Shown here piece by piece: positions 60,939 to 64,000 of a stretch of DNA of 64,000 nucleotides (positions are counted from its first letter, which is position 1; each line of letters opens with the position of its first letter). The notes below the pieces were generated by a model, which did no database searches, was not told the origin of the DNA, and was given only the letters and a program-made list of their open reading frames with translations. This stretch comes from Fibrella aestuarina BUZ 2. Lineage in GTDB: Bacteria; Bacteroidota; Bacteroidia; Cytophagales; Spirosomataceae. The DNA is taken from positions 1,849,698 through 1,913,697 of the forward strand of contig NC_020054.1 in the NCBI RefSeq assembly GCF_000331105.1, given 5' to 3'. The translations under genes and the position numbers were made by a program.

Positions 60939-63437
60939 ATGCTACGTACCCTTGCCTTTTCCCTATCGGTTTGCCTAAGTGCCGGGTTTGTCCAGGCCCA
61001 GTCTTTGCGCCCACCGGCCTATCCGCTCATCACGCACGACCCCTATTTCAGTGTCTGGAGCACGACCGACAAACTCACCGAATCGCCCACCCGCCATTGG
61101 ACGGGCAAGGCGCAGTCGCTGGAAGGCGTAATTCGGGTGGATGGCAAAGCCTATCAGTTTCTCGGTGCTATCCCAACCAACTACCGGACAATCCTGGCAA
61201 CGGGCGAACTAAAGCCCTATCCGGCCCAATACACCTTCGCAAAACCCGCCGCCGGTTGGGAAACGCCCGATTTCAACGCGACGGGCTGGCAGTCGGGCAT
61301 GGGGCCCTTTGGCGATACGCCCGAAGCCAAAACCCGCTGGCGGAATGTCCGCACTAATCCCGACGGGATCTACTACCGCCGTGAGTTTGATTACGACGGC
61401 AAAAGCGACCCCTCGGCCATGCTGCTGTCGATCAACCACGACGACGATGTTAAGGTGTACCTCAACGGCACGCTCATCCTCGAAAAGGCCGATTACATCA
61501 GCGAGTACGTGAACCTGCCTCTCTCGGCGGCGGGCCAGAAAGCGCTGCGCACGGGCCGGAACGTGCTGGCGGTGCATTGCGTGAGCCCACGGGGCGGGTC
61601 GTTCATCGACGTGGGCCTGATCGTACCGGCGCCTACCTCGGCTGGGGTTAGCCCCGCCACCCAAACCGACGTCACGGTGTCGGCCACGCAAACGGAGTAT
61701 ACGTTTCTGGCGGGTCCGGTGTCGCTGACGGCCAATTTCCTGTCCCCGTTACTGCTCAATAACATTGACCTGGCGGCGCGTCCCGTAACGTACCTGACCT
61801 TCACGACCCGTTCCACGGATGGCAAACCGCATACCGTACAACTCTACGTCAGCGCGGCCGGTACGCTGGCGTCACACTCGGCGGGGCAGGATGTCGCTGC
61901 CAGGACGGGCAAAGCAACGGGTGGCGTGCAGTGGCTACAGGTCGGTACGCAGCAGCAACCGGTTTTGCAGCGAAAGGGCGACAACGTGCGCATCGACTGG
62001 GGGTACGCTTATCTGGCTGCACCCGCATCCACCAACGCCCAACTGGCGCCCGGCTCGCTGACGGCTCTGAAAAACACGTTTGTGACGGAGGGCGCACTGG
62101 CCCCGGCTACGGGTGAAGAAACCGTTGGGTCGGCCGGGGAGGTAGGTCTGGCTGTGAGTGTACCGGTTGGTTCGGTGGGTACGTCGCCCGTGCAAAAACA
62201 CCTTATGCTGGCCTATGACGATGAGTATTCGGTGCAGTATTTCGGGCAGAACCTGCGGCCCTGGTGGCGGCGCGACAACAAAACCGACATGCCCGCTCTG
62301 CTGCGCACGGCCGAAGCCGACTACAGCCAACTGGTGAAACAGAGCACTGCCTTCGACAAAAAACTGTATGCCGATGCGCTGAAAGCCGGTGGCAAACAGT
62401 ACGCCGATCTGTGCGCACTGGCCTATCGGCAGGCGATTGCGGCGCACAAAATTGTAGCAGGTCCGAAAGGGGAGGTGTTCTTCTTCTCGAAAGAAAATTT
62501 CAGCAACGGGTCTATCGGCACCGTCGACGTGACCTACCCGTCGGCGCCGCTGTTTCTGCTGTATAACCCCACGCTGCTGACGGGCATGACCGAGCCTATT
62601 TTTCAGTATTCGGAAAGTGGCCGCTGGACCAAACCCTTCGCTGCACACGACGTGGGAACGTATCCACAGGCCAACGGGCAAACTTACGGTGAAGACATGC
62701 CCGTGGAGGAGTGCGGTAACATGCTCCTGCTGACGGCGGCGATTGTGAAAGCGCAGGGCAATGCAGCCTACGCCAAGAAGCACTGGCCCGTGCTGACGAC
62801 CTGGGTAAACTACCTGCGTGACAACGGCTTCGACCCGGCTAATCAACTCTGCACCGACGATTTTGCCGGGCATCTGGCTCGCAACGCCAACCTGTCGCTC
62901 AAAGCGATTCTGGGTATCGCGGCCTATGGGCAGATGGCCGCTATGCAGGGCGACCGCAAAACCGCCGACACGTACCTGGCTATTGCCCGTGACATGGCTA
63001 CGCGCTGGCAACGACTCGCCGCCGACAACCGGCACTACGACCTGACGTTTGAGAATAAAGCCGATACCTGGAGCCAGAAATACAATTTGGTTTGGGACAA
63101 GTTGCTGGGGCTGAACATCTTCCCCAAAACGGTGGCGCAGGAAGAAATCGCTTACTACCTGACCAAACAGCAACCCTACGGCCTGCCGCTCGACAGCCGC
63201 AAGACCTACACCAAATCGGACTGGATTATGTGGACGGCAACGATGGCTGATTCAGAGCGGGATTTTCAGGCGTTCATCGCGCCTGTCTGGAAGTTTGCCA
63301 ACGAAACGCCCTCGCGCGTTCCCCTGACCGACTGGCACGAAACCACCGATGCCAAACAGGTGGGTTTCCAGGCGCGCTCGGTAGTGGGCGGCTATTACAT
63401 CAAGCTATTGGAAAAAGCATTCAAGGCGAAGAAATAA
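60939..63437 (+). CDS. Glutaminase-family protein (DUF4964/5127/4965/1793)
   Basis: 832 residues from the ATG at 60939. Signal peptide ends GFVQAQ (about 21). The short N-terminal DUF4964 (RPPAYPLITHDPYFSVWSTTDKLTESPTRHWTGK, about 24-57) leads into a beta-sandwich DUF5127 region. After this come DUF4965 (ADLCALAYRQAIAAHKIV; FFFSKENFSNGSIGTVDVTYPSAP near 505-530) and DUF1793 (EDMPVEECGNMLLLTAAIVK near 590, and WDKLLGLNIFPK). Fungal and bacterial relatives are annotated as glutaminase A. It acts outside the cytoplasm, and the family's (alpha/alpha)6 toroid suggests a hydrolase. The substrate in this organism is unproven. Confidence 0.85.
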   Translation: MLRTLAFSLSVCLSAGFVQAQSLRPPAYPLITHDPYFSVWSTTDKLTESPTRHWTGKAQSLEGVIRVDGKAYQFLGAIPTNYRTILATGELKPYPAQYTFAKPAAGWETPDFNATGWQSGMGPFGDTPEAKTRWRNVRTNPDGIYYRREFDYDGKSDPSAMLLSINHDDDVKVYLNGTLILEKADYISEYVNLPLSAAGQKALRTGRNVLAVHCVSPRGGSFIDVGLIVPAPTSAGVSPATQTDVTVSATQTEYTFLAGPVSLTANFLSPLLLNNIDLAARPVTYLTFTTRSTDGKPHTVQLYVSAAGTLASHSAGQDVAARTGKATGGVQWLQVGTQQQPVLQRKGDNVRIDWGYAYLAAPASTNAQLAPGSLTALKNTFVTEGALAPATGEETVGSAGEVGLAVSVPVGSVGTSPVQKHLMLAYDDEYSVQYFGQNLRPWWRRDNKTDMPALLRTAEADYSQLVKQSTAFDKKLYADALKAGGKQYADLCALAYRQAIAAHKIVAGPKGEVFFFSKENFSNGSIGTVDVTYPSAPLFLLYNPTLLTGMTEPIFQYSESGRWTKPFAAHDVGTYPQANGQTYGEDMPVEECGNMLLLTAAIVKAQGNAAYAKKHWPVLTTWVNYLRDNGFDPANQLCTDDFAGHLARNANLSLKAILGIAAYGQMAAMQGDRKTADTYLAIARDMATRWQRLAADNRHYDLTFENKADTWSQKYNLVWDKLLGLNIFPKTVAQEEIAYYLTKQQPYGLPLDSRKTYTKSDWIMWTATMADSERDFQAFIAPVWKFANETPSRVPLTDWHETTDAKQVGFQARSVVGGYYIKLLEKAFKAKK

Positions 63438-63495
63438 GAGTCGTTTCTTCTTGTTGCTGATTGGGTAAATGCTCTGATTATTAGGAATTTATAAT

Positions 63496-63527
63496 TTTCT
63501 TGTCATCCCGGCCGGGATGACAAGAAA
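63496..63527. terminator. Bidirectional terminator between convergent genes
   Basis: A 16-bp perfect palindrome with no loop (TTTCTTGTCATCCCGG and its complement) lies between the glutaminase-type stop (63437) and the convergent stop at 63543. Confidence 0.75.
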
Positions 63528-63542
63528 GACCGTACACTCCCT

Positions 63543-64000
63543 TCAATTCAATCGCGGGTCGATGGGCTGGGTGAGCCAGACCCGGAAGCGGGATTGGTCG
63601 TCGAGCGTATTGCCGGCTGACGCGTAGTCGCAGAGCCTGAGCGGCACGGGTTTATTGTCGCCTTCCTTGTGCGATTCGAGCCGGAACAGGGCGTCAAACT
63701 GCATCCAGAGTCCGGTTTTCGCCGCCGAAACCGGCTTTAGCTCAACGTACCCGTCTTGCCCGACTACGGGGCTGATGGTTTCATCGACGCTGGGACCGCC
63801 CAGCCGGGCATCGCGGGTGAGCACGACGGGTCCGCGCACAATGGCCAGATGCTGCGGCATATCGCCCAGCCGGACCACCCGCCCGCGCATATCCAGCGTT
63901 AGGCTAAGCTGATCACCGGTCTGCCAGGTACGTTTAATGGCTACATATTCACCCGCCACAACTGTCGGCACTGCCTGCCCGTTGACTGTTACGGTCGACT
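63543..64000 (-). CDS. GH127 beta-L-arabinofuranosidase-like protein, C-terminal part only
   Basis: About 152 codons are visible, and the 5' end runs past the window. The segment VNGQAV...GEYVAIKRTWQTGDQLSLTLDMRGRVVRL and the end SRFRVWLTQPIDPRLN match the C-terminal beta-domain of GH127/DUF1680 enzymes. These remove beta-L-arabinofuranose from plant glycans or glycopeptides. The catalytic Glu/Cys residues lie in the missing part, so activity cannot be judged. The frame is open without a stop to the window end. Confidence 0.78.
   Translation of the reverse strand, partial: STVTVNGQAVPTVVAGEYVAIKRTWQTGDQLSLTLDMRGRVVRLGDMPQHLAIVRGPVVLTRDARLGGPSVDETISPVVGQDGYVELKPVSAAKTGLWMQFDALFRLESHKEGDNKPVPLRLCDYASAGNTLDDQSRFRVWLTQPIDPRLN

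Noticed and set aside
61935..63173. 412-codon minus-strand open frame
   Set aside because: Antisense to the glutaminase-family gene, which has all expected domains.
1..64000. CRISPR array, tRNA, rRNA or intact insertion sequence
   Set aside because: No regular direct repeats with spacers, no tRNA-like cloverleaf in the gaps and no intact transposase or integrase gene were seen.

Overview
The window looks like a chromosome segment of a GC-rich Bacteroidota, most likely a Spirosoma-type member of the Cytophagales. The grounds are two SusC/SusD/DUF1735 outer-membrane gene sets, a DUF5686 protein with a carboxypeptidase-like N-terminal domain, TraR/DksA-type and PspC/LiaF-type proteins, GH130 next to a fused glycosyltransferase, a TAnnTTTG-type promoter, and the near absence of Shine-Dalgarno sites. 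Genus is inferred from general resemblance; there is no rRNA or tRNA gene in the window to fix it.

Layout. 1-17.5 kb is almost entirely minus strand: a DUF6600-like lipoprotein, a serine hydrolase and a GH5 glycosidase, a Tat-exported Gfo/Idh/MocA oxidoreductase, an alpha/beta hydrolase, a RibD-like reductase, a sugar-phosphate isomerase/epimerase-like protein, an AT-rich DUF3800 gene that looks imported, a FUSC-type membrane protein, a GMC oxidoreductase with its gluconate-2-dehydrogenase-subunit-3-like partner, a PIN toxin/antitoxin pair, a second Gfo/Idh/MocA protein, a cysteine desulfurase and an XdhC-type protein. Four of these carry twin-arginine signals. 17.7-22.7 kb is one giant secreted protein with 17 fibronectin-III-like modules. 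22.8-26.3 kb holds envelope-stress-like proteins (LiaF-like, PspC), CutC and a heptosyltransferase-like enzyme. 26.4-31.9 kb holds an M16 peptidase, a two-domain GT4 protein and a GH130 enzyme.

32-44 kb contains two paralogous SusC-SusD-DUF1735 operons facing each other. They converge on a decayed gene remnant and a 44-nt palindrome, and are probably two versions of one glycan- or peptide-uptake unit. 44.5-53.3 kb holds two acidic disordered proteins, a DksA-like protein, glutamate dehydrogenase, phosphatidylserine decarboxylase, a frameshifted porin-like gene, a DUF5686 outer-membrane protein and Maf. 53.3-59.1 kb holds an MscS channel, a LytTR mini-regulator with a 56-residue membrane partner, two further small membrane proteins, a DUF1624 membrane protein, and an ECF sigma factor overlapping a protein that appears to combine an anti-sigma-like membrane region with an outer-membrane beta-barrel. 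59.2-64 kb holds an unassigned protein, a PepSY-like lipoprotein, a glutaminase-family protein and the C-terminal end of a GH127 arabinofuranosidase.

Two signals sit on top of the genes. The heptamer GGTACGT (or its complement) occurs far more often than chance in several reading frames and between genes. Many intergenic gaps also carry long hairpins whose sequences are unrelated to each other; some look like terminators, but several lack a T-tract and lie upstream of genes.
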